Below, piece after piece: positions 1-7,136 of a stretch of 8,139 nucleotides of DNA. The translations under genes were made by a program, and so were the position numbers. Within the stretch, counting starts at the first letter, position 1, and every line of letters begins with the position of its first letter. This DNA comes from Betaproteobacteria bacterium. Lineage in GTDB: Bacteria > Pseudomonadota > Gammaproteobacteria > Burkholderiales > Burkholderiaceae_C. The stretch is taken from positions 1 to 8,139 of the forward strand of contig RFWA01000100.1 in assembly GCA_009922295.1 (NCBI GenBank). The letters run 5' to 3'. Under the pieces are notes generated by a model. It was not told where the DNA came from. It was given only the letters and a program-made list of their open reading frames with translations, and ran no database searches.

Positions 1-309
1 TATCCGCTGCCGGTGGAGGTGATCCCTATGGCCGCACGCCGGATCGGGCGGCAATTTGAAGCGCTTGGAGGTCAGGCGAGGGTGCGAATGGCGGGTGGCC
101 GGCCCTTGCTGACCGACAACGGGCAGATCATCCTGGATGTGACCGGTCTGGACATCGTGGATCCACTGGCGTTTGAGACGCTGGTCAGCCAATGGCCGGG
201 GGTGGTAACGGTGGGCGTGTTTGCCTACCAAAAGGCTCAGGTCTGCCTGCTGGGTACGGCCGGTGGCGTGCGCACCTTGACCTTCGTGGATGCCAGCCTC
301 AGAACCTGA
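1..309 (+). CDS. rpiA: Ribose-5-phosphate isomerase A, C-terminal part (5' end outside window)
   Basis: The frame is open from base 1 to the TGA at 307-309, giving the last 102 residues of a protein normally about 220 long. RpiA interconverts ribose 5-phosphate and ribulose 5-phosphate in the cytoplasm, in the non-oxidative pentose phosphate pathway. The fragment opens with PLPVEVIPMA, followed by LTDNGQIILDV and PGVVTVGVFA, and ends with LLGTAGGVRTLTF. These are the characteristic C-terminal blocks of RpiA, in the usual order and spacing. The catalytic Asp/Lys/Glu residues of the family lie in the N-terminal half and are not in view. A GTG at 13 would be an internal codon, not a start. The last 11 bp overlap, tail to tail, the end of the minus-strand gene at 299-1006. 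No terminator hairpin with a T run is visible after the stop. Confidence 0.93.
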   Translation, partial: YPLPVEVIPMAARRIGRQFEALGGQARVRMAGGRPLLTDNGQIILDVTGLDIVDPLAFETLVSQWPGVVTVGVFAYQKAQVCLLGTAGGVRTLTFVDASLRT

Positions 310-1006
310 TTCCGGCCGGGTTTGGGTTGTTGGCGCCAGTTGGCGCACCGGGCGCCGTAGCTGACCGGCGGGTTGGCGCCGACGAAGATGCGCCTGCTGG
401 TACCGGCGGAGCGTCCGGATTGGCCGCTGTAACTTGCCCGACTGGGGCCACCGCGGCCGGTACCAGTGCTACCAGGGGTGTGGCAATTGTCAGTTGATAG
501 GTGCGTGGCAGCTGCGACGACTTGGGGTAGCCTGCAGCGTCCAGAAACAACTGCCATTGTGTCTCTGTCCAGCCCTTGATTTGCTGGGCGCCAATGGTCA
601 GCAGGGGAAGGGCATTTTCACCACTCAGACTTTGCAAAGCCTCGGCATCTTCCGAGCTGATGATGGTTTTCTCAGTAAATGGGATGCCGCGGTGAACCAG
701 CAGAGCCCGACCCATGGTGCAGGGTTTGCAGTTTGCCGTGGTGTAGAGGGCGACAGGGTACTGGCGCGCCACCGTTCGCAGGCTCAAAGGTAGCGGCACG
801 GCTGCATCGCCTTCAGCCGCACGGCCAGCATCGCTGATTTTGTTCTGGCTCGCTAACGCGGGCGGCTTATCAGCGTAGGTGACCCGCCCATCAGCGCCAA
901 TGATGCGGTAAACCGGTTGTGCGGCCAGTGCGCCGGCGAGTAGTGTGGCAGCGACGCCAGCCACCCAAGGGGCTAAGCACTTGGGAGCCGTCGTAGTGAG
1001 CATCAC
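299..1006 (-). CDS. Secreted DUF4124 / glutaredoxin-like thiol-redox protein
   Basis: A 235-residue protein. Residues 1-29 look like a Sec signal peptide: a hydrophobic stretch APWVAGVAATLLAGALAA with an ALA-type cleavage site near 28-29. Residues 32-50 (VYRIIGADGRVTYADKPP) match the small DUF4124 domain common on exported proteobacterial proteins. Residues 84-157 look like a glutaredoxin fold: strand VALYTTANC, a CKPC dithiol motif at 93-96, and LP at 133-134 in the place of the cis-proline loop, then GW where glutaredoxins often have GG. From about 170 to the end the chain is Pro/Ala/Ser-rich and probably disordered. The inferred role is thiol-disulfide exchange in the periplasm; the substrate is unknown. 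The first codon is GTG at 1006 followed directly by ATG at 1003, and either could be the start. No strong ribosome binding site is visible, but the prlC stop lies 11 bp upstream, so coupling is likely. The 3' end overlaps rpiA. Confidence 0.82.
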   Translation of the reverse strand: MMLTTTAPKCLAPWVAGVAATLLAGALAAQPVYRIIGADGRVTYADKPPALASQNKISDAGRAAEGDAAVPLPLSLRTVARQYPVALYTTANCKPCTMGRALLVHRGIPFTEKTIISSEDAEALQSLSGENALPLLTIGAQQIKGWTETQWQLFLDAAGYPKSSQLPRTYQLTIATPLVALVPAAVAPVGQVTAANPDAPPVPAGASSSAPTRRSATAPGAPTGANNPNPAGIRF

Positions 1007-1017
1007 GCCAGCGGCTG

Positions 1018-1923
1018 TCAGCCCGGTGTCGCCATGCCCTGATGTCGCAACAGAGCATCGAGCTGCGGCTCACGGCCACGGAAGGCCTTGAAGGAAGCCA
1101 TGGCAGGCCGGCTACCGCCCATCTCCAGTATGGTCTGTAGGTAACGCTTGCCGGTGTCCCGGTTGGGAAGGCCATCGGCACCGGCTGTTTCTTCGAAAGC
1201 TGCATAAGCATCGGCGCTCAGCACCTCGGCCCACTTGTAACTGTAGTAGCCTGCCGCATAACCGCCTGCAAAAATGTGGCTGAAGGTATTGGCGGTGCGG
1301 CTCCAGGCCGGCGGCTGTAGCACCGCCACCTCGTCGCGCACCTGTTGCAGCAGAGGCTGAAAGTCCTGCGAAGGGTCATGCTCAGAATGCAGCAGCATGT
1401 CGAACAATGAGAACTCAATCTGGCGCAGCGTTTGCATGCCACTTTGGAAATTCTTGGCGGCCAGCATCTTGTCAAACAGGGCGCGCGGCAATGGTTCGCC
1501 GGTGTCGACATGCGCTGTCATATGGCGCAGCACGTCCCATTCCCAGCAGAAATTCTCCATAAACTGGCTGGGCAGTTCCACCGCGTCCCACTCGACGCCG
1601 CTGATGCCTGATACGTCGCGTTCGTTCACCTGGGTCAGCAGATGGTGCAGACCATGCCCGAATTCATGAAACAGCGTGGTGACATCGTCGTGCGTGAGGA
1701 GCGCGGGCTTGCCGCCAACACTTTCGGCAAAGTTGCAGACCAGTTGCGCGACCGGGGTCTGCAACTGGCCGCTGTCCGGGCGCAGCCAGCGGGATCGCAC
1801 ATCGTCCATCCAGGCGCCGCCTCGTTTCCCTGAACGCGCAGCGGGGTCCAGGTAAAAGTGCCCCACCAGTTGCCCGGCCCGCTCAATCCGGTAAAAGCCA
1901 ACCCCGGGGTGCCAGGGTTTCAA
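1018..1923 (-). CDS. prlC: Oligopeptidase A, C-terminal catalytic fragment
   Basis: A 301-residue frame whose only upstream start candidate is a TTG at 1923, lying inside the end of the N-terminal fragment. No good ribosome binding site precedes it, so it may not be translated efficiently. It contains the whole M3 catalytic core: FYLDPAARSGKRGGAWMDD, the zinc-binding HEFGH at residues 86-90 (bases 1654-1668), the third zinc ligand Glu at 116 in VELPSQ, exactly 30 residues after the first His, and the substrate-side block HIFAGGYAAGYYSY at 216-229. It closes with FRGREPQLDALL, the normal PrlC terminus, so nothing is missing downstream. All catalytic residues are intact, which argues against long neutral decay. 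Confidence 0.72.
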   Translation of the reverse strand: MKPWHPGVGFYRIERAGQLVGHFYLDPAARSGKRGGAWMDDVRSRWLRPDSGQLQTPVAQLVCNFAESVGGKPALLTHDDVTTLFHEFGHGLHHLLTQVNERDVSGISGVEWDAVELPSQFMENFCWEWDVLRHMTAHVDTGEPLPRALFDKMLAAKNFQSGMQTLRQIEFSLFDMLLHSEHDPSQDFQPLLQQVRDEVAVLQPPAWSRTANTFSHIFAGGYAAGYYSYKWAEVLSADAYAAFEETAGADGLPNRDTGKRYLQTILEMGGSRPAMASFKAFRGREPQLDALLRHQGMATPG

Positions 1924-3016
1924 TGATCTTGAACAAGCCGGCCAGCACCTTGGGTGCCGTGAAGTAGGGTTTGACTTCCTGCTCGCTAAAAGCGTAGCGG
2001 GCTTCCTTGAGCTTCTCGCTCACATAGGGCCAGTCCCAGGACTGAGGGTCGTTCAAGCCCAGATCGGTGGCGGCGAATTGGCGCAAGTCGGCCAGGTCAC
2101 GCTGGGCAAAGGGCCGCGCCCTTTGGGCCAGGTCGCGCAGGAAGGTGATCACCTGTTCGGGTGAATCGGCCATTTTGGGGGCGACCGACAGTTGACCAAA
2201 ATTGGCATAGCCAAGCAGCTGAGCTTCTTCCCGCCGCAGCGTCAATATCTCGCCTATCAGGGCGGTGTTGTCAAATTTACGCATGGCCTCGTCAGCCTGA
2301 TCTGATGCCCGGGTGACATAGGCGCGGTAAAGCCGCTCACGCAGGGCACTGCTACGGGCAAATTGCATTACCGGCAAGTAACAAGGCATCTTCAGGGTCA
2401 GCTTGTAGCCCTCCTTGCTGTCTGCCTGGGCGGCGGCTTGGGCAGCTTGGATCACATCGTCCGGCACGCCGTCCAGTTCGGCCAGGTTAGCGAAATAGGC
2501 AAAAGCATCCGTGGCGTCGAGAGCGTTCTCGCTGAACTGCTGGCTCAACGCGGCCTGACGTTCCTGGATGGCGGCAAAGCGCTCGCGCGCCGTGCCCTGC
2601 AGCTCGGCACCACCCAGCACAAAGTTGCGCATGGCATTGTGGTGCGCCTGGCGCTGTTCAGGGTTCAGGCTGGCTGGGTCGAGGGCCTTGTACTTGGCAT
2701 AGAGCCGTTCGTCGGCACCCAGTCGGGTGAAAAATTCGGTGATTCGGGGCAGGGCGGCGTTGTAGGCAGCGCGCAGCTCAGGGGTGTCGGCTACAGCGTT
2801 GAGGTGGCTGATGGCACCCCAACCGCGCCCGAGACGCTCGGTGGCCACGTCGAGCACGCCAGCAATGGCTTCCCACCGGGGCACAAAGTCAGCCTGGGTC
2901 ACGGTGTTCAGGGCGGCATCGGCAGCGGCCAACAGCTCGTCCATGGCCGGTGCGACATGCTCGGGACGAATCTGGTCGAACAGTGGGAAAGCGTTGAACT
3001 GAAGTAATGGGTTCAT
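1883..3016 (-). CDS. prlC: Oligopeptidase A, N-terminal fragment
   Basis: A 377-residue open frame starting at the ATG at 3016 (MNPLLQFNAFPLFDQIRPEH), the usual start of PrlC proteins. It carries the mostly helical N-terminal region of the M3 fold, with blocks such as FVLGGAELQG, LKMPCYLPVM, YRAYVTRASD and LLGYANFGQLS. It ends YFTAPKVLAGLFKIIETL followed by the off-frame tail APRGWLLPD and the TGA at 1883-1885. It has no zinc site and could not be catalytic alone. The start follows the folD stop by 12 bp, with a weak AGG a few bases upstream of the ATG. Confidence 0.75.
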   Translation of the reverse strand: MNPLLQFNAFPLFDQIRPEHVAPAMDELLAAADAALNTVTQADFVPRWEAIAGVLDVATERLGRGWGAISHLNAVADTPELRAAYNAALPRITEFFTRLGADERLYAKYKALDPASLNPEQRQAHHNAMRNFVLGGAELQGTARERFAAIQERQAALSQQFSENALDATDAFAYFANLAELDGVPDDVIQAAQAAAQADSKEGYKLTLKMPCYLPVMQFARSSALRERLYRAYVTRASDQADEAMRKFDNTALIGEILTLRREEAQLLGYANFGQLSVAPKMADSPEQVITFLRDLAQRARPFAQRDLADLRQFAATDLGLNDPQSWDWPYVSEKLKEARYAFSEQEVKPYFTAPKVLAGLFKIIETLAPRGWLLPD

Positions 3017-3028
3017 GGACCTGAGTTC

Positions 3029-3892
3029 TCAAGCGGCAAGGGCCACCTTTTCGGCGGCTTCCAGGGTGTTGACCAGCAGCATGGTGATGGTCATGGGACC
3101 CACGCCACCGGGCACCGGCGTGATGTGACTGGCAACCTGCCTGACGCCGTCAAAATCGACATCGCCGCACAGTTTGCCCTGTGCATTGCGGTTCATGCCA
3201 ACGTCGATCACGACCGCGCCTGGCTTGACCATGTCCGCTGTCAGTACATTGAGTTTGCCCACCGCAGCCACGATCACATCCGCCTGCAGCGTCATGGCCT
3301 TAAGGTCAACTGTGGCGCTGTGACAGATGGTCACTGTGGCGTTTTTTTGCAGCAGCATCAGCGCCATCGGTTTGCCGACGATATTGCTGCGCCCGATCAC
3401 CACCGCGTGTTTGCCTTTGAGCTCGTAGCCGATGCTCTCCAGCATCTTCATGCAGCCGTAGGGTGTGCAAGGCCAGAAACCAGCTTGCCCGACCATCAAT
3501 GCGCCGGCGCTGCTGACATGGAAACCGTCAACGTCTTTGGCTGGCGAGATGGCCTCGATCACCTTTTGCGCGTCAATGTGGGCCGGCAACGGCAACTGCA
3601 CCAGGATGCCGTGAATGGCAGGATCGCGGTTGAGCGCGTCAATGCGTGCAAGCAAAGTGTCTTCAGGCGTGCTAACCGGGTATTGCTCCAGCACCGAGTG
3701 CAGGCCGCTTTCTTGACAGGCCTTGACCTTGTTGCGCACGTAGACCTGAGAGGCCGCATTCTCGCCGACCAGCACTACGGCCAGGCCCGGTGTGATGCCC
3801 CGCGCTTTGAGGGCTGTGGCTCGGGTGGCGACTTCGGTGCGCAATTGGCGGGACAGGGCCACGCCATCGATCAATTGAGCGTTTGATGGCAT
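3029..3892 (-). CDS. folD: Bifunctional methylenetetrahydrofolate dehydrogenase / methenyltetrahydrofolate cyclohydrolase
   Basis: A 287-residue protein of the usual FolD length. In the cytoplasm it oxidises 5,10-methylene-THF with NADP+ and hydrolyses the methenyl product to 10-formyl-THF, supplying purine synthesis and initiator tRNA formylation. Visible signatures are the catalytic Tyr51/Lys55 pair in YVRNK, GILVQLPLP at 95-103, KDVDGF with Asp122 at 119-124, the dinucleotide-binding GRSNIVGKP at 167-175, and the family-ending PVPGGVGPMT at 259-268. The ATG at 3892 lies 3 bp after the response regulator stop. An AAGG lies 8 nt upstream, inside that gene, so the two are probably translationally coupled. 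prlC follows after 12 bp. Nothing in the protein looks degraded. A housekeeping enzyme within a signalling operon is the notable aspect. Confidence 0.97.
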   Translation of the reverse strand: MPSNAQLIDGVALSRQLRTEVATRATALKARGITPGLAVVLVGENAASQVYVRNKVKACQESGLHSVLEQYPVSTPEDTLLARIDALNRDPAIHGILVQLPLPAHIDAQKVIEAISPAKDVDGFHVSSAGALMVGQAGFWPCTPYGCMKMLESIGYELKGKHAVVIGRSNIVGKPMALMLLQKNATVTICHSATVDLKAMTLQADVIVAAVGKLNVLTADMVKPGAVVIDVGMNRNAQGKLCGDVDFDGVRQVASHITPVPGGVGPMTITMLLVNTLEAAEKVALAA

Positions 3893-3895
3893 GGC

Positions 3896-4522
3896 TCAGG
3901 CCTTGCCGCTGTTTTGACCGAGCGCGATCTTGAGCAGGTCAGCCACGGTGTTGGCGTTGAGTTTTTCCATGATGTTGGCGCGATGCGCCTCCACCGTTTT
4001 GATACTAATGCCCAGGTCATCCGCAATCTGCTTGTTCAAGCGACCAGCGACAATGCGCTCCAGCACCTGGGCCTCGCGAAGCGTCAGCCTGGCCATCAGG
4101 GCATCACGGCTTGCGGCGCTTTGAAATTCAGCAAAAGAGTCTTTGGCTTGGTCCAGCATTCGCTCTACCAGGGTGACGAGCTGGTCTTCCTTGAACGGCT
4201 TCTGGATGAAATCCATCGCGCCTTTTTTCATCGAATCCACCGCCATGGGTACATCGCCGTGACCGGTGATGAAGACGATGGGTAGGGGCGAGCCGACTTC
4301 GATCAGCCGGCTTTGCAACTCCAGGCCAGTCATCCCGCCCATGCGGATGTCTGCGATCAGGCAGGCGACTTCACGCGCGTCGTAACGGCTGAGGAAAGAT
4401 TCAGCTGATTCGAAGCAACGTACCCGGTAGTCCTTGCCTTCAAGGAGCCACTGAAGGGAGTCACGCACCGCCTCGTCGTCGTCGACCACGTAAACAGTGC
4501 CTTTTTTGGGGATCAAGCTCAT
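3896..4522 (-). CDS. FixJ-type two-component response regulator (receiver + LuxR HTH)
   Basis: A 208-residue cytoplasmic transcription regulator. Residues 8-125 form a CheY-like receiver with the acidic triad DDD at 14-16, phospho-acceptor Asp58 in LIADIRM, Thr86 in FITGHGD and Lys108 in QKPF. Together they make up the full set needed for phosphorylation and signalling. After a linker, residues 145-203 form a LuxR/FixJ-type helix-turn-helix, with LTLREAQVLERI and the recognition region NKQIADDLGISIKTVEAHR. Family knowledge points to a phosphorylation-dependent transcriptional activator, normally working as a dimer. The ATG lies 4 bp after the stop of the histidine kinase, so that kinase is almost certainly its partner. 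No clear Shine-Dalgarno is seen, which suggests coupling to kinase translation. It resembles FixJ, TodT and DctR-type regulators; I cannot assign an orthologue, so no symbol is given. Confidence 0.94.
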   Translation of the reverse strand: MSLIPKKGTVYVVDDDEAVRDSLQWLLEGKDYRVRCFESAESFLSRYDAREVACLIADIRMGGMTGLELQSRLIEVGSPLPIVFITGHGDVPMAVDSMKKGAMDFIQKPFKEDQLVTLVERMLDQAKDSFAEFQSAASRDALMARLTLREAQVLERIVAGRLNKQIADDLGISIKTVEAHRANIMEKLNANTVADLLKIALGQNSGKA

Positions 4523-4526
4523 GGTG

Positions 4527-7073
4527 TCAGTGCGCGTCTTTCGCGGTCAGTTGGGGTTCGGTGCCTGATGGGGTCTCGGCCTGAATGCACGGAAGCCAGA
4601 ATGAAAAAATGCAGCCACTGGCGTCGGCGCCATTGTAGAGGTTCTCAGCTTTCATTCGGCCCAGGTGCGACTCCACGATGGAGCGGCACAGGCTCAGGCC
4701 AATGCCCATGCCATCAGCCTTCGTGGAGTAAAACGCTTCGTACAGCCGGGCTGAGACTTCAGCCGTGAGGCCACGGCCACTGTCTGTGACGCTGAAATCA
4801 ATCACATCCCGATCATTGACGCGTTGCTGCGTCACGCGCAGCTTCACGTTGCGCTGAGCCGATGGTCGTTGCGCCGCATCGACTGATTCGGCCGCGTTCT
4901 TCAGCAGGTTCAGCAGCACCTGCTCGATCAGGATCGGGTCCACCATCAGCTGAGGCAGGTGCGGCGCGACATAGTGGGTTAGCCGGACGTTGCGCCGACG
5001 CAGCTCGATCTCAGCCAGCTCCAGCGCCTCATCCACCATGACCGCAACCTCAGACAGGGTACGGTTGGGTTCGCTGCGCTTCACAAAAGAGCGGATGCGC
5101 TGGATGATCTGGCCGGCGCGCTGGGCCTGCTTGGCGGTTTTTTCCAGCGCCCCAAGCAGGTCTTGCTCGGTGATTTGCCGGGCTCTGATGCGCGAGAGCA
5201 TGCCGTTGCAGTAGTTGTTGATGGCGGTCAGCGGTTGATTGAGTTCATGCGCCACGCTGGAGGCCATCTCGCCCATGGTGATGAGGCGGCTGGCGTTTTG
5301 CGCTCGTTCGGTCTGGGCTGCTGCCTGCTCTTCGGCCATCCGACGTGCCGTTATGTCTGTCGCAATCACCATCTGAGCCAGCCGGCCGTCGACCCAGCTC
5401 AGGTAGCGGGTGCGAACCTCCAGCCATTTGCCGAGCGTCTCGATGTAAACCTCTGCGCTTTCCGCGTCGGAGTCGGGTAGCAGGTTGGTGGGGAGGCCGG
5501 CAAAGGCGTCCACATCGTCCTGTACTTCGTCATTGGGCGGACCGGGTGCTACGCCCGCTTGAGCCACCAGGCGCAGGTGGCCGCCAGCCGGCGTGCCGAA
5601 CCAGAGGCGGTACAGCTTATTGGCAAACAGCAGTTCATCACTGCCTAGCGGGGCAACTGAAATGGACGCATCCAATGCTTCAAGCACCGTGGTGAAGCGC
5701 TCGTGCGAAGCTGACAACTGCTCCCGGATACGGTTGGGTTCAGTGATGTCGGTCATGGAGGTCATCCAGCCGGTCTGAGTGCCTTTGGCATCAATCAGCG
5801 GCGACACGTACAGCCGAGCGTCAAACAGCGTGCTGTCGCGCCGCTTGACCCGCATCTGGATACCGCCAGGGGTGGTCTTGCCGGACAGTTCCTCTTCGAG
5901 CCTGGCCGTCAGGTTGGCAGTGTCGTTGTCCGGCCAATAGGGAAACGGTGCGGTCCGCCCGACCAGGTCAGACTCGCTCCAGCCGGTCATCTGGCAAAAA
6001 GCGGCGTTGACATAGGTGATGCGGCCTTGCAGGTCAAGCGCGCGCATCCCCGTAAGCATCGAGTTTTCCATGGCGCGGCGGAAGCTGGTCTCGGACACCA
6101 GGGCCTGCTGTGCCTGTAACCGTCGGCGGGTATGGCGCCAATTGGCAATCAGCATCCAGGCCGTCATGGCGCTCAGTGCTGTCACCAACCAGAACAGACC
6201 GCTACCGATAACGCCGAGCGAGGTGCGGTAAGCCTGACCTCGAATCAGCAGACCATTGCCCACCGGGGACACCGGCACCTCATAGGCATTGGCCTGGCTG
6301 ATCCAGGGCAGCAAACCTGTGGCGGGGCCGCGGGGAGGGATTTTGGTGCCGGCGAGCAGTGTTCCCTTGGCGTCGTGAAATGAAATCGCATAGCGTGCTG
6401 ACACCTCTGACGGTACACCATAGCGAAACAGCCCATCAACCGAGTATTCGGCCAACAAGACGCCTAAAAAGCGGGCTCGGTCGCTCAGTGGCACATGCAA
6501 TTGCAAAAGGGCTGGACTTTCCGGCGATTCGCTGCGCTGTGTGTAGATGGGCTGCTGAAGGTCGCGTGCTGAGCTGTAGGAGCTGTCGTTCTCGCCGTTT
6601 TTGATCGTGCTGCCAACCGTGCGCAGTTGGACGGCCGACATGCTGGCGGTACCCACACTGGATTTGACACGTCGACGCTCGTCAATCCAACTGAGACCCT
6701 GCAGTTCAGGGTGCTGTCCGATCATGGCTTCGGCGCGTGTCTGGAAATCTTCCTTGTCGAGCTCCCTGTTGGACATCTCCCTGCCCAACTGCATCAATTG
6801 CTCCTGCCGCTCCAGCAAGCGCAGGCGCAGGCGCTGCTGTGTGTATTCAACATCACGCCGAACGGCTTCTTGTTCGCGGTCGATTTCTTCCAGCCGCAGG
6901 TAGGCAAAGGCCACGACGATGGCGGCCAAAAACAGCAGCACGGCGGCCAAGGGCGCCAGCACGGCAAAGCGGTCTTGCCGCTGCGGCGTCAGGTGCCACC
7001 ACCATGCACGAAATTTGGCCAGCGGCTTATTCTTGACCGGGCCGGTCACTCGTTTCTGCTGCGGTAGTGGCAT
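4527..7073 (-). CDS. Membrane-bound PAS-containing sensor histidine kinase
   Basis: An 848-residue inner-membrane kinase. Segments in order: basic cytoplasmic N-terminus (1-35); TM1 at about 36-59; a periplasmic sensor region of about 225 residues (60-283) with an early coiled-coil-like helix rich in Glu/Arg/Leu, then PDC/dCACHE-like text such as HPELQGLSWIDE and FLGVLLAEYSVDGLF; TM2 at about 284-309; PAS1 at about 329-445 ending in a PAC-like TDITE; a more divergent PAS2 at about 455-575; a short coiled coil; a HisKA domain with phospho-acceptor His609 in SSVAHELNQP; and HATPase_c with N-box Asn726, DSGRGL at 763-768 and GMGIGL at 788-793. The catalytic half is FixL/DctB-like and complete. 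PAS1 contains no histidine, so a FixL-type haem site there is unlikely. The ATG at 7073 is the first start after an in-frame stop 33 bp upstream, but lacks a good ribosome binding site. The ligand is unknown. Confidence 0.94.
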   Translation of the reverse strand: MPLPQQKRVTGPVKNKPLAKFRAWWWHLTPQRQDRFAVLAPLAAVLLFLAAIVVAFAYLRLEEIDREQEAVRRDVEYTQQRLRLRLLERQEQLMQLGREMSNRELDKEDFQTRAEAMIGQHPELQGLSWIDERRRVKSSVGTASMSAVQLRTVGSTIKNGENDSSYSSARDLQQPIYTQRSESPESPALLQLHVPLSDRARFLGVLLAEYSVDGLFRYGVPSEVSARYAISFHDAKGTLLAGTKIPPRGPATGLLPWISQANAYEVPVSPVGNGLLIRGQAYRTSLGVIGSGLFWLVTALSAMTAWMLIANWRHTRRRLQAQQALVSETSFRRAMENSMLTGMRALDLQGRITYVNAAFCQMTGWSESDLVGRTAPFPYWPDNDTANLTARLEEELSGKTTPGGIQMRVKRRDSTLFDARLYVSPLIDAKGTQTGWMTSMTDITEPNRIREQLSASHERFTTVLEALDASISVAPLGSDELLFANKLYRLWFGTPAGGHLRLVAQAGVAPGPPNDEVQDDVDAFAGLPTNLLPDSDAESAEVYIETLGKWLEVRTRYLSWVDGRLAQMVIATDITARRMAEEQAAAQTERAQNASRLITMGEMASSVAHELNQPLTAINNYCNGMLSRIRARQITEQDLLGALEKTAKQAQRAGQIIQRIRSFVKRSEPNRTLSEVAVMVDEALELAEIELRRRNVRLTHYVAPHLPQLMVDPILIEQVLLNLLKNAAESVDAAQRPSAQRNVKLRVTQQRVNDRDVIDFSVTDSGRGLTAEVSARLYEAFYSTKADGMGIGLSLCRSIVESHLGRMKAENLYNGADASGCIFSFWLPCIQAETPSGTEPQLTAKDAH

Positions 7074-7136
7074 GGAGCGAGTGTAGGTGAGTGGCCCAGA
7101 CCACGTTCAGTGTTCTCTCTGATGCCCGGTTGAATC

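Larger units (their letters stand above)
1018..3016 (-). pseudogene. prlC: Oligopeptidase A (M3 zinc metallopeptidase), split by an internal frameshifting deletion
   Basis: Together two adjacent frames encode almost all of oligopeptidase A (PrlC/OpdA), a cytoplasmic zinc peptidase that degrades short peptides, including cleaved signal peptides. The 5' part (3016 to 1883) ends GLFKIIETL and then runs into nine unrelated residues and a stop. The 3' part resumes in another frame with WHPGVGFYRIER. In family members as I remember them (E. coli about 680 residues), roughly 12-14 residues lie between the conserved GLF.I/ETL block and the WHP block; they are absent here. Conserved residues on both sides total about 666, which fits that loss. 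The gap is therefore best explained by an out-of-frame deletion of about 38-41 bp rather than a one-base error. Flanking conservation is high, so the event looks recent. It could instead be an assembly or chimera artefact. The gene sits 12 bp after folD. Confidence 0.85.

Noticed and set aside
192..793. Several + strand and alternate-frame open frames over rpiA and the glutaredoxin-like gene
   Set aside because: They conflict with the two recognised genes and have low-complexity Gly/Ala/Arg translations typical of shadow frames.
1018..1923. An independent, deliberately encoded short M3 peptidase gene
   Set aside because: It begins at a TTG without a ribosome binding site inside the end of the N-terminal fragment, and it exactly completes that fragment's family. 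A broken single gene explains it better.
2363..3007. A 214-codon open frame on the + strand opposite prlC
   Set aside because: It is a by-product of codon bias in the opposite gene, with no family resemblance and no start signal.
3125..3886. A 253-codon open frame on the + strand opposite folD
   Set aside because: It mirrors the folD coding frame in GC-rich DNA, has no recognisable domain and no ribosome binding site. folD on the other strand is certain.
3896..7073. Naming the pair fixJ/fixL or an oxygen sensor
   Set aside because: The catalytic and receiver domains are of that general class, but the kinase has a periplasmic sensor region and no haem-ligating histidine in PAS1. Orthology cannot be claimed.
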